DNA of 64,000 nt, taken from the NCBI GenBank assembly GCA_003508835.1, contig PUFA01000183.1, positions 2,728,001 through 2,792,000 of the forward strand, in the 5' to 3' direction. The stretch comes from Eonycteris spelaea. Taxonomy: Eukaryota; Chordata; Mammalia; Chiroptera; Pteropodidae. Position 1 is the stretch's first letter. Each line of letters begins with the position of its first letter. The notes beneath the pieces are model-generated. The model made no database searches and was not told where the DNA came from. It saw only the letters and a list, made by a program, of their open reading frames with translations. This document shows positions 48,314 through 59,240 of the stretch, one piece after another. The translations under genes and the position numbers were made by a program.

Positions 48314-48811
48314 TCCCTAGGTAGAAAGAAAAAGGAATCAGCAGGGGCTAACTGTGTCTCTGGTTTGCTTTCCATAGTTATTTGCATTTTGCCAGTGCAG
48401 AGCAGAACCATAGTAAACCCTTTGCTAGAAAGACGGCACACCTCCAAATCAGGGAGGCTTGGCTGCAGGTGGGTATAAAGTGCTGACTTTATGGAAACGT
48501 AGTCTCGTATTTATTTTCCAATATCTTTGTTGAAACCTGCAAGCTTAGCCAGTCTTCTTACTCTGACTTTGGGAAACACACCTTAAGGTCTCTTCAGCCT
48601 TTTGGCTCATCTTGCGTAGCTGAGTTGTGATGGACAGAAGCCTGGTAGTTCAGCCCAAGTGTCAACAAGTAGGTTTACTTTGCCTTGTATTTGATTAAAT
48701 GCTTGGACACACTTAGAGGCTATATTTGTTATTGCATTACTGGTCATTTTCTTTCTTTCTTTCTTCTTCTTCTTTTTTTTTAATGTCATTTTGTATTATA
48801 TTTAGCAGAAA

Positions 48812-49253
48812 GTCATTTTCTACTTTATCCTAGTATAGGTCTCATGTTTAATTCTTCTGACACGATGGACTCCTCTATAGTTCGGTCTGGACTCCAGGCC
48901 TGGCTGGTCCCAGGTCTGGCTGTGATCCAGGCTCGCGGCTAGGAATAAGATCCTGGGTTTAGAATGTTACATTACAGTGCTGGCCCAGTTCACGTAAGCA
49001 TGATTCAGCTTATTGTGTCACACATGTGTGGCAGAACGTCACCATCGTGCTCCGACGTGTGTGGAGCTCGTGCGGTCCCCTAGCGCAGAAGTGATCCCAG
49101 CAATGAAGTTGGTGCCTGTCGTTTCATTGTCATGTCGGCCCCTCTTGTGTTCTTCGACTGGGCTGCTCATCACCAAAACTTCCCCTTCTTGATCAGCTCG
49201 GTGCGGACACTTGTCAACAAAAAAATTTTACTGAATAAAACAAAGTAGTCATT
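48812..49253. other. CpG-retaining block, possible unassigned retroelement
   Basis: Roughly 18-20 CpG dinucleotides fall within 48860-49215 by eye, far above the rest of the window. The block ends with an A run, 'ttttactgaataaaac' and AGTCATTT (49247-49254). AGTCATTT also occurs at the left edge (48812-48819), so it may be a target duplication around an insertion. I do not recognise the family. Options are a young LTR, a retrocopy or an unmethylated regulatory island. Confidence 0.4.
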
Positions 49254-49254
49254 T

Positions 49255-49890
49255 ACAATGGCTGCTCTAGCAGGAAAGAAATTCAAAGTGTAATTTTTGA
49301 AGTTACAAATACGGTTAACATATAAACATAACATGAGCGTATGGCAAAGATTTATTTAATTCATTAATCAGAGACCAAGCAGAATTGTAAAGCTGACACA
49401 AAGGAAGACTGAATTTATACATGCGCTGGAGAATGAATGTTCGAATTAAGATTTCTAGGTTAGAGATAGACATTGGTTAATGTCACTCAAAAGAATAAAA
49501 GTATTACAACATGTACGGTCATCTCTTCTATGGAATTGAAATCACTTGCATCATTACTGAACAAAAATCTACAAATTAGCATTTCATAAAGTCTGAGCTT
49601 TCATTAATGGCAAATAGCATGCCCAATAAAGTGCACTTCCTTAGAGAATCAGATAATTCCTTTAGGTGGGCCTGTAGGAAAATGCTCCAGCAAGAGAGTG
49701 AAAGAACATGCAGCCATCTTTTGCCTAATTTCAAGTTGATACTTTGTCTTAACATCAGTGAAGTGCGTTGGGGGCAAAAATGTCTCACGTAGTGAAAAAA
49801 TCTGATGCTTTGAGACAGATTGTTTTAGAAATACTAATAGAACAGCATTGCCACCCAAACTATGTTGAATCCTAAGAAACACAGAGTTGG
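49255..49890. other. Unique sequence
   Basis: Nothing recognised. Mirrored short frames on both strands at 49576-49954 have no domain. Confidence 0.45.
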
Positions 49891-49894
49891 AAAT

Positions 49895-49954
49895 GGGAGA
49901 AACCAAGTGTCCATCAAAGTATGAATAGATAAACAAAATGTGGCATAAGCACAC
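49895..49954 (+). mobile_element. L1 fragment, left part
   Basis: The words 'aaaccaagtgtccatcaaag' and 'gataaacaaaatgtggcat' are the L1 ORF2 3' region. It is cut after CACAC and resumes at 50269, on the other side of an LTR-like insertion. Confidence 0.75.
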
Positions 49955-50268
49955 TGTGCAGAGAAAGAGAGATGGCGGTAGTCAGGCTCCCTCTCTACAC
50001 CCTTAGCAGCTAACTTCCAAGCAGAAGTGACTCAACACTTCTCCTCTAATGTAACCATGTGCCCAGGATGCGTGTGCAGGCTTCCATTATCTGGCAGTGT
50101 ACCACTATTGTTTAATCTGTGTATAAAAGGAGCTGCAGCCCTATGAAGCAGGCTATGCCCTTGCTGGAAAAAAAGAACTATGTCACAGTAGCCTATGGCT
50201 CCCTGCATTTTTTTCCAACTGCCTGAGTCTCAGACCCATTACTTCAGAACCGCGAATCTGCAGCAACA
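49955..50268 (+). mobile_element. Probable solo LTR of an endogenous retrovirus, inserted in L1
   Basis: A 314-bp block separates two L1 pieces that read continuously once it is ignored. It begins TGTGCAGAGAAAG and ends CAGCAACA, so it has the TG...CA ends of retroviral LTRs. A TATAAAAGG box lies at 50122-50130. The flanks are CACAC (49950-49954) and CACAC (50269-50273), a possible 5-bp duplication, though the site is itself CA-rich. No internal viral genes are attached. The family is not assigned. Strand is inferred from the TATA box. Confidence 0.65.
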
Positions 50269-50660
50269 CACACACATTGGAATATTATTCAGCCTTAAAA
50301 AGGAAAGAAACGTGGACATGTACTACAACTTGGATAAAACCTTGAGGACATTATGCTGAGTGTAATAAGTCAGTTACAAAAAACAAACAAACAAATATGG
50401 TATGATTCCACTCACTTGAGTTATCTAGAGTTGCCAAATTCATAAAGACAGAAAATAGAATGATGGTTGCCAGGGGCTGGGAGAAGGGAAATGGGAGTCG
50501 TTCAATGGGTATAGAGTTTCATTTTTGCAAAATGGAAAAGTTTTAGAGATTGTGCACAGCCATGTGAATGTACTTAACACTACTGAACTGTACAGTTAAA
50601 ATGGTTGAGATGGTAAACTTTATGTTACTCATTTTTACCACAATAAAAAATAATTTAAAA
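50269..50660 (+). mobile_element. L1 3' end, right part
   Basis: Continues the L1 interrupted at 49954: 'attggaatattattcagcct', 'tgaggacattatgctgagtg', 'atggttgccaggggctggga', and a 3' end with 'aaaatggttgagatggtaaa' and 'accacaataaaaaataattt'. Confidence 0.9.
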
Positions 50661-50973
50661 AATTTCCAGAGTATCACCAATCCAGATGGGTGTTCTGAGG
50701 CAATGGAATGACCACCAGGGTAAGAATGTGGACTCTAGGGGACCATCTGAAGTGCTGGTTTGTTACTTAACCTACAACATGAAAAAAATAAAATGCTTGC
50801 AAAAATGCCAATGTATCTCTGATGGACTTCAGCCCACATCGTGGAAACAAGCAATGTAGCAACATTGCCTGAACAGCCCAGCATTCTGTTGTGCCTGGCA
50901 AAATCAGCAGGAGCTCAGGATGAGGTGCATTGGCCACAGCCAGTGTAAAATCCCATATCTGCAAAGGACTACC
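50660..50973. other. Unique sequence
   Basis: No repeat or gene recognised. It is bounded on the right by a T run at 50974-50989. Confidence 0.4.
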
Positions 50974-51011
50974 TTTTTTTTTTTTTTTTAAGAATTTGTT
51001 CTTTATTTAAA

Positions 51012-51252
51012 ACCTCACATTTATATATATATATATTATTTATTTATTATTATTTGCGCCTACAACACCTGGTCTTTTTAGGTATTCTCCATCTAAGTAC
51101 TAACCAGGCCCGACCCTGCTTAGCTTCCAAGATCAGACATCAGCTTGTTCAGGGTGGCATGGCTGTAGACCATGGACCGTGGTTCCACTGGGGCACAAAG
51201 CCAGGACCTTCTGCGTGAAAAGCAGATGTGCTAACTGCTGCACTATGGAACC
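51012..51252 (-). mobile_element. Hybrid tRNA/5S rRNA SINE (MEG-TR-like, fruit-bat type)
   Basis: Read on the minus strand, 51252-51181 is tRNA-Val-like, starting GGTTCCATAGTG and ending CCCCAGTGGAACC. A 10-base linker (51180-51171) joins it to a 5S rRNA-like body (51170-51058), and an AAT/AT-rich tail follows to about 51012. In the 5S part, 51089-51128 matches vertebrate 5S at 39 of 40 bases and covers the internal Pol III promoter, while the 5S ends are altered. The tRNA part retains an A box but has an eroded B box. Fused 5S and tRNA heads mark a retroposon, not RNA genes. Hybrid SINEs of this design (MEG-TR) are known from megabats. No clean target duplication was seen. Confidence 0.85.
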
Positions 51253-51289
51253 ACGTCCCACATCTTTTATTTTCATTTTTCTTTAAAAT

Positions 51290-51380
51290 GTATTCAAAGT
51301 TGATCACAGATCTTAATGTAAAATGCATAATTATGAAACTTCTAGAAGATAACGTAGAAGAAAATCTAGATGTATTTTTG
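51290..51380 (+). repeat. Short L1 ORF2 fragment
   Basis: The words 'cagatcttaatgtaaaatgc', 'gaaacttctagaagataacg' and 'gaaaatctagatg' match the L1 ORF2 stretch that encodes the 'KLLEEN'-type residues. Only about 90 bp remain. Confidence 0.6.
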
Positions 51381-51394
51381 TATTTTCATAGCCA

Positions 51395-51553
51395 TCCTTT
51401 TTCAGCATTATTGAGACATAATAGACAAATTAAAAATATATATCTCAGGTGTACATCTTTATGCTTTGATATATGAATGCACTTAGTGATCACCACAATT
51501 CAGCTAATTAACATTCCATCACCTCATATTGTTACCAATTTTTTTTCTTTGTG

Positions 51554-51591
<38 letters not shown>

Positions 51592-51745
51592 TGAGAATAC
51601 TTAAATTCTGTCCTCTTAGCAAATTTAAAGTGACAATACAATAGTGTTAATTATTAGACCTCCAGAAATTATTCATATTACATACCTGAGACTTTTGAAT
51701 ACATACTCATAGAACTGCCCCCACCACCATCACCACTTTAACTTT
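51395..51745 (-). repeat. L1 3' UTR, reversed, with (TG)n
   Basis: Reversed L1 3' UTR: 'cattattgagacataataga', 'tcaggtgtacatctttatgc', 'agtgatcaccacaattcagc', then a TG run at 51551-51590 and 'gagaatacttaaattctgtc'. The TG run grew inside the element. Confidence 0.8.
51551..51590. repeat. (TG)n microsatellite
   Basis: About 20 TG units with one early TTG interruption. Confidence 0.97.
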
Positions 51746-52737
51746 CCTAGATGCATTTAAGAGTTAAATGAAAAAAGTTTAAGCTAATATTCACTAAACA
51801 TTGGGAACCAGTTTTCTGATTATCATACTATCTTTCTTCGATTTGTCCTAGCCTTTTTTTCTCAGTCCCTAGAAAAACTAGAGAATGCACAAAAATCCTT
51901 ATTGTCCAAGGACAAAGTGTTCACTCTTGTTTGAAACAACTTCATCATAACTGGTCTATGCACTCGGGCCGAATGTGAGAGCCCTCATATAAGAAGCTTT
52001 GCCACATATGTACAAAATATTTTTATTCCCTCATAAACTTGATAAACTTCTCAATAGAGCAATTATGTTTCTATGTTCTTTCCTTTTTTTTTTTCCTCCT
52101 AGCCAATAGAAACGTTCTCTGATTTTTATGGTAGATTGACATGATGCCACGGAATGCTGATTAAGATGGAACATTAAGCCCAATTGCATTTTAAAAGTCA
52201 AATCCTTTATGGAGTCACAGGAAAACTGTGTCTATCTCCATTAGGTAGTGTCCTTCAGTGCCTTGCATAATGCCCACAGTCCAAGAATTTTACCATGTAG
52301 TCATTAATTTCTTGGCATTATAAAAATTGAGAAAATTTATTCATTTACAAAAGTATTTAACTAACCCTAACATTCAACCCTACGCTAAAAACAAAAACCA
52401 ACAATGTCTAGAAATCTGTTTTGTTTCATTATACCTTTCATTGTTGAAAAGAACATTTACTTGGAGCAAACTGCTGTCAAAATTCAAATGCTCCTGAAAG
52501 CCAAAAAAATCATTCTCTTTGACTTAGGAGCTCTCTCGGCATGATTTATTTCACTGTAAACTAATTCCGTGAGGATTACGAAAGTTGTAAACTGAGGTAT
52601 CCTTTCTAAAACCCAAACAAATCTCATGCACAGAATAGATGACAACGGGCCGAGAAAGAGGCAGCTAGTTCACGAAGGCTGGCTGTTTAAAGTCTTTTAT
52701 TTTGTTTTATTTTGCTATTTTGTTTTTGTTTTCATAA

Positions 52738-52779
<42 letters not shown>

Positions 52780-54524
52780 GCAGCAGCTGTAACCCAACTC
52801 AACACACCCTACAGTTCTGGTCTTTCCAGTTCAGACTGTCTCCTGACATAGAATGACTCCAAGATGATCAGCCAAGAAAATAAAAGTGATGACAACCTCA
52901 GAGAAATGTTTAAATAGCTAACCAACAAGTTAACTATCAGAGGAAACAGGTAGAATTAAATAGGAAAATTAATTTTGAGGGAGAAAAAACAAAGAATGTC
53001 AGAAAGAAAGAAATCTGGAAGGAAAGGAAAAGAAGAGAAGAGAGCCAAGAGAGAAAAAGGGAGACTACCTATACGTAAAAGCAGTTACAATCTGAAAATG
53101 TAGGTGCTGTGAAATATTTTATGTCCTAAATGCTGTCTCCTCCCCTGATGGATTGGACTGCGCCAACTCGCAACACAGCCTTATAAACTCCTTCATTGTT
53201 AATGGTCTTTTAGGTGCAGATGCTCATCAGCTCAAATGTAAACTGCCACTACTTCACAGAAAATAAACTCAGAGCATTTTTATGTCATCATTGCTCTAAG
53301 AAAACAAGAGAAGGAAAAAGAGTTTGAGCACACTGACTGTCTTAAGTTTTGATCCCAGCCAAACCTCAAACCAAATCTGAGTCTCAGACTGGACACTTCA
53401 GCCCCCTTTTGTTTTCCTCTCCACCAGAACATAATCACTTGACACTTCTAAGAGTCACACGTCTGGAAGTCACTTTTGGCAGAGCTTAGCTGGTTGTCTA
53501 GAGCCTTGACACTGCTCAGTGTCCCATGCAGGGAACACAAGGATTTTACTTAAAAATTATGTTTGATTTTTGGGCGTTGCAACTCTGAAGAAAGGTTTCA
53601 AAACCACACAATATACTGGGACATAAAAATGGCCTATATCCCTGTGGGATGCCTGAAAATAACCCCAGTTTAGCTTTTTGGAATAAAGCAAATGTTTAAA
53701 GTAGCCCAAAGTGAAACTTAAATGTTTAATCGGCACAGCTGCCTGTGAAGCTGGCGATGGGGCTCGGGGAGGAAGTGGTGGTTTCTCTTTGAAGCCTGGC
53801 TGCTACAAGGCCAGGAACGGCCAAGTTCAAGGGGGAAAACTGCCTCCCCAGTCCTCATGGCCTCCTCTGAAGCATCAGAGTCAAGCGTGGTTGTCCTCTT
53901 GCTTCTTTCCTGAAAGCAGAAAAGAAATGGGAAAACTAGAAACGCAAAGAGATGATTGGAAATTTTAGGGCTCTGGATTCAAACACTTTCATGGCAATGA
54001 ATGTAAAGGAGCCCAGCTGTCTGCTACAGGAGGACCTCTGTTGAACACTGAGCAAACCCAAGGGGTTCAAGGCAGATCTTTCATTTTCTGCTTTGACAAA
54101 AAGAAATTGAAGTCCAAGAAGTAAAAGAAGAAAAATGACCACGTGGGACCCGTGTCCAATGGGTTATTTCATTGTATGTCTTCTGAACTACCAGTGAACA
54201 CGGAAAGTACCCTCACGGTGTCCCTTCCTTCTCTTCTAAGCCACCTACAGCCAAGGAGCTTTGGTCGAACTCTGTGGTCAATTACGTGTATTTGAAGAGA
54301 CGCTCCACCTGCATCTTCTTTCTCAGCTTGAAGATTTGTTGCCTATGTCACTCATAATGTACAAGGGGAACGTCCATGAATACCCACCTCTGCTTCCCCC
54401 CTGCTATTCTGCATCAATAACTTATACCCCTATGGTGTAGATTCTCCTTAACTCCACTTTGCCACCAGCTGCCAGCCCATTTATCTGTTTCCATTTGTAA
54501 TAAATAACTTGAAAACAATGTTTA
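51745..54524. other. Mostly unique sequence, about 2.8 kb
   Basis: No gene or clear transposon recognised. It contains a long T run (52742-52778) and a purine-rich AAG/GAA stretch around 52981-53065. Frames of up to 85 codons have no domain. Confidence 0.45.
52742..52778. repeat. Poly-T run, 37 bases
   Basis: A pure T tract follows T-rich TTTTG units. It could be the tail of a minus-strand retroposon, but the sequence to its right ('ggcagcagctgtaacccaac') is not a family I recognise, and no flanking duplication is evident. Confidence 0.97.
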
Positions 54525-54797
54525 CACTAGTCCAGTAGAAATAGAATGTCACATCTGTAATATTGATTTTTCTAGTAGCCACATTATAAAAGTAAAAAGT
54601 AACAAGTGACATCAAATTTATTTTATTTAATCTTACATCTAAAGTATCATTTTGACATGTAATTGTTATAAACAATTATTGAGATATTTTAAATTCTTTT
54701 TTAAATTCTAATTTGAGGCATTTGTTATCCTTACATCACATTTGAATTCAGAGTAGCCACATGTCAAGTGCCAAGTGTCCCTTATTGGACCGTACAA
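54525..54797. mobile_element. hAT-Charlie-like nonautonomous DNA transposon
   Basis: The left end 'cactagtccagtagaaatag' and the right end 'cttattggaccgtac' are eroded versions of the paired GTCCAATAGAA and TTGGAC ends of a common MER-type hAT family. The middle carries 'ctagtagccacattataaaa', 'cattttgacatgtaattg' and 'agagtagccacatgtcaagt'. The exact family number is not certain. No transposase is present. Confidence 0.7.
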
Positions 54798-54829
54798 TTC
54801 TGTACTGTTCTGATGTCTCCTCTCATTCT

Positions 54830-56680
54830 CTCCTGAACCCACTCCTTTCAGGCTTTGCCTTCACCACTCTATTGAAATGCTTTGTCAAAGTCTCTAATAA
54901 TCTCAGTTTCACTCTATGTAGAGGTTATCTCAGCCTCCATCTTGCCTGACTTACCAGCAACATTTAAATGTTTCTTGTTTGATGAACTTTCCTCACTTGG
55001 CTTGCAGGATACCATTCTGTGTTTTCTGCTTACCTCACTGGTTTTGCCCTTCAGTCTCTTTTACTAGTTTATTCTCATCTGTCTGTCCTCTAAGGTTCCA
55101 ACAGAAGGTCCCAGGGCTTGGTCTTTCATCTTTTGAGCAAGTTTGCCAGCGTTCTTTGTTTAGAAAGCCCAGATTGTTTAGAAACATTAAAATATTTGGG
55201 GGGAATTATCTCTCAATACTAACCCAGAAGTTATCACTCAAAACTTTTCTATTACCAAAATCATTAAATCGGGTTTCTACTAACGCCCTTCCATCCAGCT
55301 CGCTAGTCAACCCCTCAGTTTACAAATGTTCTTCAAGCTCTTAGGGACCTCCATTCCATTGATCCTTCTATTCCTTCCCATCTATCAGCTCTTCTTCAAA
55401 TTCTTCCCATCCAAACTTGAATTTCATGGTACATCATTTCAATAACATATTTGCCAGTGTCTTAAATTCCCTTCTTGTTTATATTTATATCAGCAGCTGC
55501 TAACGAAATCCCAGTGTTACTTGAACTCACCTGTCTTTTTTCCCTTTTGCTGCTGAGCCCAAATCGACAAATATTGTTGTGACACATAGTGACACATAGA
55601 GCAGATTGGCATCATTGTGAAGTTATGAACACCAAAACCCAAGTGTCCTCAACACATCTCAGCAAGATTCCAACATGCATCTATCAGGTCTCTTTTCCAC
55701 CTTCCTAGTGAATATTTCAAACTTTCTTCAATCTCTCAGTAGATCTCTAATGTACCCTTTCACCCCCCAATTTCCCTCTCAGTCTTAACAAATGACCTTA
55801 CTTCCTACTTCACAAGGAAAGTAAAAGCCATAAGAGCTCCCACAATGAACTCTTTACATCCACCCCCATCCTCTTTTTCTTCTCTTCTGTTAGAATAAAA
55901 TTAGTCCTTCTTCTTTCTGAGATCAGTTGCTGCAATGATCGCACTGGACTTCCTAGGAACCTTCACTATCTCTTTTCTCCTTTATATTCAGCATTTCCTC
56001 ACTTGGATCTTGCTCTTTGACATTTACACCTACTTGAGTTTCTCTCATCTGTGGAAGAAAAAGGAAACGCTCCCCATACCTCCTAACTAGTTATCCCACG
56101 TTCACTCTTGTTGTCCTCTCAATCTTTATGATCTTTGCAAATTAGACCATGTTACCTTCCCTTCCTTGTCCCACTTCAAACTCTTTTTAATCTTTAATCT
56201 CCAATAGTTTCCCTAGCCCTTTGAACGACAACCCAAAACCTACATATTTCTTCCAAAGCCTGGCTGGCCTGACCTCCAGCTTTATTTTGCAACACCCTCC
56301 TCTCTCACTCTTTCTATTAGAGTTTCACTAATTTTCTTGCAGTTAATCAAATTCATGGTGTCTCTCTGTCTTCAGGACCCTGTACATGTTTTTCAGTTAT
56401 TTATTGTATGCTGTTTTCTATATGTCTCACCTAGTTCTGAAATTACCTTAATTGGAAAACACTTCCCCAAACCTCCAAATTAGATAATTTTCCTTCAGAG
56501 TAATTATCTCTCAAATACATTTATCTCTGGGATTATTTGATGAGTAGCTATATTCCTCCACCAGACCACAAACGCCATTAGAGAAGGGGGAAAAAAACTA
56601 ACATTATTCCCAGCCAATTGTAGGCAAAGTATTGAATACATTTCTGATGAATAAATAAATGAAAACTGGCACAGAAAGCA
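54830..56680 (+). mobile_element. Long degraded LINE-2 (L2) copy
   Basis: Pyrimidine-rich text follows the L2 ORF: 'ggctttgccttcaccactct' and 'aaggtcccagggcttggtct' in the upstream part, then 'gaccatgttaccttcccttc', 'tggctggcctgacctccagc', 'ttgcagttaatcaaattcat' and 'ccaccagaccacaaacgcca'. It ends in 'gatgaataaataaatgaaa' at about 56660. Segments at 55150-55800 are too eroded to align by eye. The hydrophobic frames at 54761-55344 are L2 shadow frames, not genes. L2 has been extinct in placental mammals for a very long time. Confidence 0.7.
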
Positions 56681-57425
56681 CACCTCATCCACCCAGCTCC
56701 CATACTCTTAACTAGAATCTATTTCGAAGAAAACAAATCTTGGTTTTCTAAGGGAGAAGTTGTCATGGTCACATCACTGGCATTCAGCTCCTAAAACAAA
56801 CTAGATTACATGCATGAGGAAGAAGCAGAGCTAAGAGAACTAGTGCTGCCTTCTGCTCATCCTCTGACCATCTTGTTAATTCTCCAAAGAAGGCACTTAC
56901 CACAAGACAAGGTAGTCATCTTCATTTCTATTATGCTTGGCATGCTTGATGAGTGACATTTCAATTATAGCCCTCTTGCCCCTGATTGCAGGGGTCATTT
57001 GAGCCTAAGAGAACTCACTTTTAATCCTGTCCAAGAAACACAATATCATATTCTAGTTTGGTGGTTGAACGTACCAGATGGGTACACATGGCCAAGACAT
57101 TGCAGGGTTATGAACCCCCTGAAGCTTATATTCTTGCTGGAGAAAACTCTGAGATTTAAACTCTTAGAAGATGTCCACAGGAGTTGATTTTAGACAAACT
57201 TTTATGGGACCTTATTTGCAAGCTTCTTTTCCATGATTAGCATAGATTCAGCCACTCTGGAAGAACTTCCCAGAGGAAGGACAGTTACTTCTGATTTCCA
57301 AGTCGACTCCTCAGAATACTTTGGGGTGAACTAATCATTAGGCCTATAGACCTTTCAAACATTACATTTAGTGGCTGTGAATAACACAAAACTAACAAAA
57401 AATAGTTACACTAGCTACTCATTAT
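56680..57425. other. Unique sequence
   Basis: No gene or repeat recognised. Confidence 0.4.
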
Positions 57426-57429
57426 GGAT

Positions 57430-57605
57430 CTTTTAGAAGCCTGATGTTTCACATAATGTTACAGCAATCTTATGAGATAGGAAACACCTTTACCATTTTT
57501 ATATGAAGAAATTGAACTTTAGAAAGATAATTTCCCAAACTTCCTTAGCTTATAGGTGATAAAGCCAGCTATAAAACCCAGAATTGTCTAGATCAAAAGC
57601 TCTTT
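57430..57605 (-). repeat. MIR SINE, reversed
   Basis: Reversed MIR-family order: 'agcaatcttatgagatagga', 'tttttatatgaagaaattga', 'ttagcttataggtgataaag', 'ccagctataaaacccagaat'. It is joined directly to an L1 scrap. Confidence 0.75.
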
Positions 57606-57690
57606 TTAAGAGTTTGTTTTCAATTACAGTTAACATGCAATATTATATGAGTGTCAGGTGTACAACATAGTTAAATCAAAAACTTTAATT
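57606..57690 (-). repeat. L1 3' UTR scrap, reversed
   Basis: The words 'tacagttaacatgcaatatt' and 'gtgtcaggtgtacaacatag' are the reversed terminal part of an L1 3' UTR. Confidence 0.65.
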
Positions 57691-58690
57691 TTTTGCAGAG
57701 ATGGGACCATAAAGATACCCGTAATAACGCAGAGACTGTGACTTCCAGAAAGTGCTATATTCCTCCGTAGTTTCCTCTTTACTTTCCACATTCTTATTTC
57801 ACATCCTTTGGTCTTTCCCTCTCTTATCTCAAATCCATTGTCACTTTCCTGTAGGAGCATAAAGTAAAATGTCCTAGAGAGATGATCATCTTCCTGGATT
57901 TCCTTCAGAAAAAGCCCCTGGACTTCACCCTTATCCACACTGAGCTAAAAGGTCCTCTGTTAAGTTTCAAAAACCCAGAATCTACTCATATTATGATACA
58001 CACTAGGTTGTAATGTTTACTAGTTGGTGGTTCTCTGCTACAGAGCTTTTGAATGAGATGAGCCAAGTTGTAGTCATATTGGCATCTCAAGCAATTAGCA
58101 CTCCATATGGCACATAGTTAGTGCTCAAATGTTTTTGGATCAAATAATAACAAGACACCTCCTTACTTCTACTCTAGATCCTCAAGAATAGACACTAAAC
58201 TTTTAAGTAAAAAATTAAAAAATAAAAATGTATAAAAAGGTCTGTAGGGACACAGTGTCTGCCTGAGACAGGCTTAATCATAACAAGAAAGAATGTACTC
58301 CTGACTCTACATTGCCAGGCTAACGAGTATCAAGTAACAAACAACAGTGTAACAAACTACATGCAGAAGTGCTGGAAAAATTATATGAGTGTGGAAAAGA
58401 CTCTCTCTGAGATTTTAGTCTTCCCTTGAAAGACCTAAAGTTGAGAATGGACTTTGAGAAAAAGGCTTCTAACAAATCAGCCTCCACCCTAAATACAAAG
58501 TGTCGTTAGAGAAATTTGAAATCTATTGTGCGTTATGGGTAACCATAGAAACAACAATCCTTAATCTCAGCTTAGTTTTTGACGACGTTGACTCAATAAT
58601 CCATTTTAAGGTCCAGTAGAAAGAAGTGTGCTTATTTCCAGGCATAAAAACAACTTACTTTAGTATCTTCTACCCCAGAGACTTTCCCCA
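57690..58690. other. Mostly unique sequence with one L2 tail scrap
   Basis: At 58085-58150 the words 'tggcacatagttagtgctca' and 'aatgtttttggatcaaataa' match an L2 or MIR end in the plus direction. Elsewhere no gene or repeat was recognised. The minus frame 57654-57938 (94 codons) has no domain. Confidence 0.4.
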
Positions 58691-59099
58691 GCTTTCAACA
58701 AAAAATTGCAAATCATACAAAAATAAATCAAGAAAAACAACACATTGTCGAGTAAATCAGCAGAACCAAACTCAGATATTACACAAATGTTGAAACTGTA
58801 AGTCAATAAATTTTACATAACTCTAATTAAGATGTTCTAATTGGCAAAGGGAGACAACACACAGGATCAGACAGGTAATTTCAAGAAGGCAGATGGAAAC
58901 TATAAGGAAGGTTCAAATAGAAAAGCAAGAAATAAAAAAAAATACACAGTAACAGAGATAAAAGATGCCATTGAGTGGTTCACGAGAACATTTAACACAG
59001 TAAAGGAAAGAATCAGTAAACCTCAATATAGGTCAATATAAATTTCCCAAATTGAAACCAAAAGGGAAAAAAAGTGATAAAAGTAAAATGGAACATCCA

Positions 59100-59240
59100 G
59101 GGATGTAGGACATATATCTTAGATATATGTCAGATATATGTCATATATACATATATGTGTGTATCTCTATATCATGTATATACATATGTGTACATGCATG
59201 TATGCATATGAATATATATAAATATATATATGTCATTTTA
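59100..59240. repeat. AT-rich ATATGT/ATATAC low-complexity tract
   Basis: Irregular ATATGT, ATACAT and TATATA units with several short internal inversions, inside the long L1. Confidence 0.9.

Noticed and set aside
48172..48447. An Arg/Glu-rich protein on the minus strand
   Set aside because: The Arg-Glu and Cys-Val runs are direct translations of the TC and CA microsatellites.
51058..51170. A 5S rRNA gene on the minus strand
   Set aside because: The central promoter matches 5S very well, but both ends are altered, a tRNA-like head is fused upstream, and an A-rich tail replaces the usual T-run terminator. That is a SINE, not an rRNA gene.
51181..51252. A tRNA gene (Val or Glu) on the minus strand
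   Set aside because: The B box and T arm are eroded, the anticodon differs from the parent body, and the sequence continues into the 5S-like part with no T-run terminator.
54979..55344. A 121-codon hydrophobic plus-strand frame as a membrane protein
   Set aside because: It lies in pyrimidine-rich L2-derived DNA, where codons for Phe, Leu and Ser arise by composition alone.
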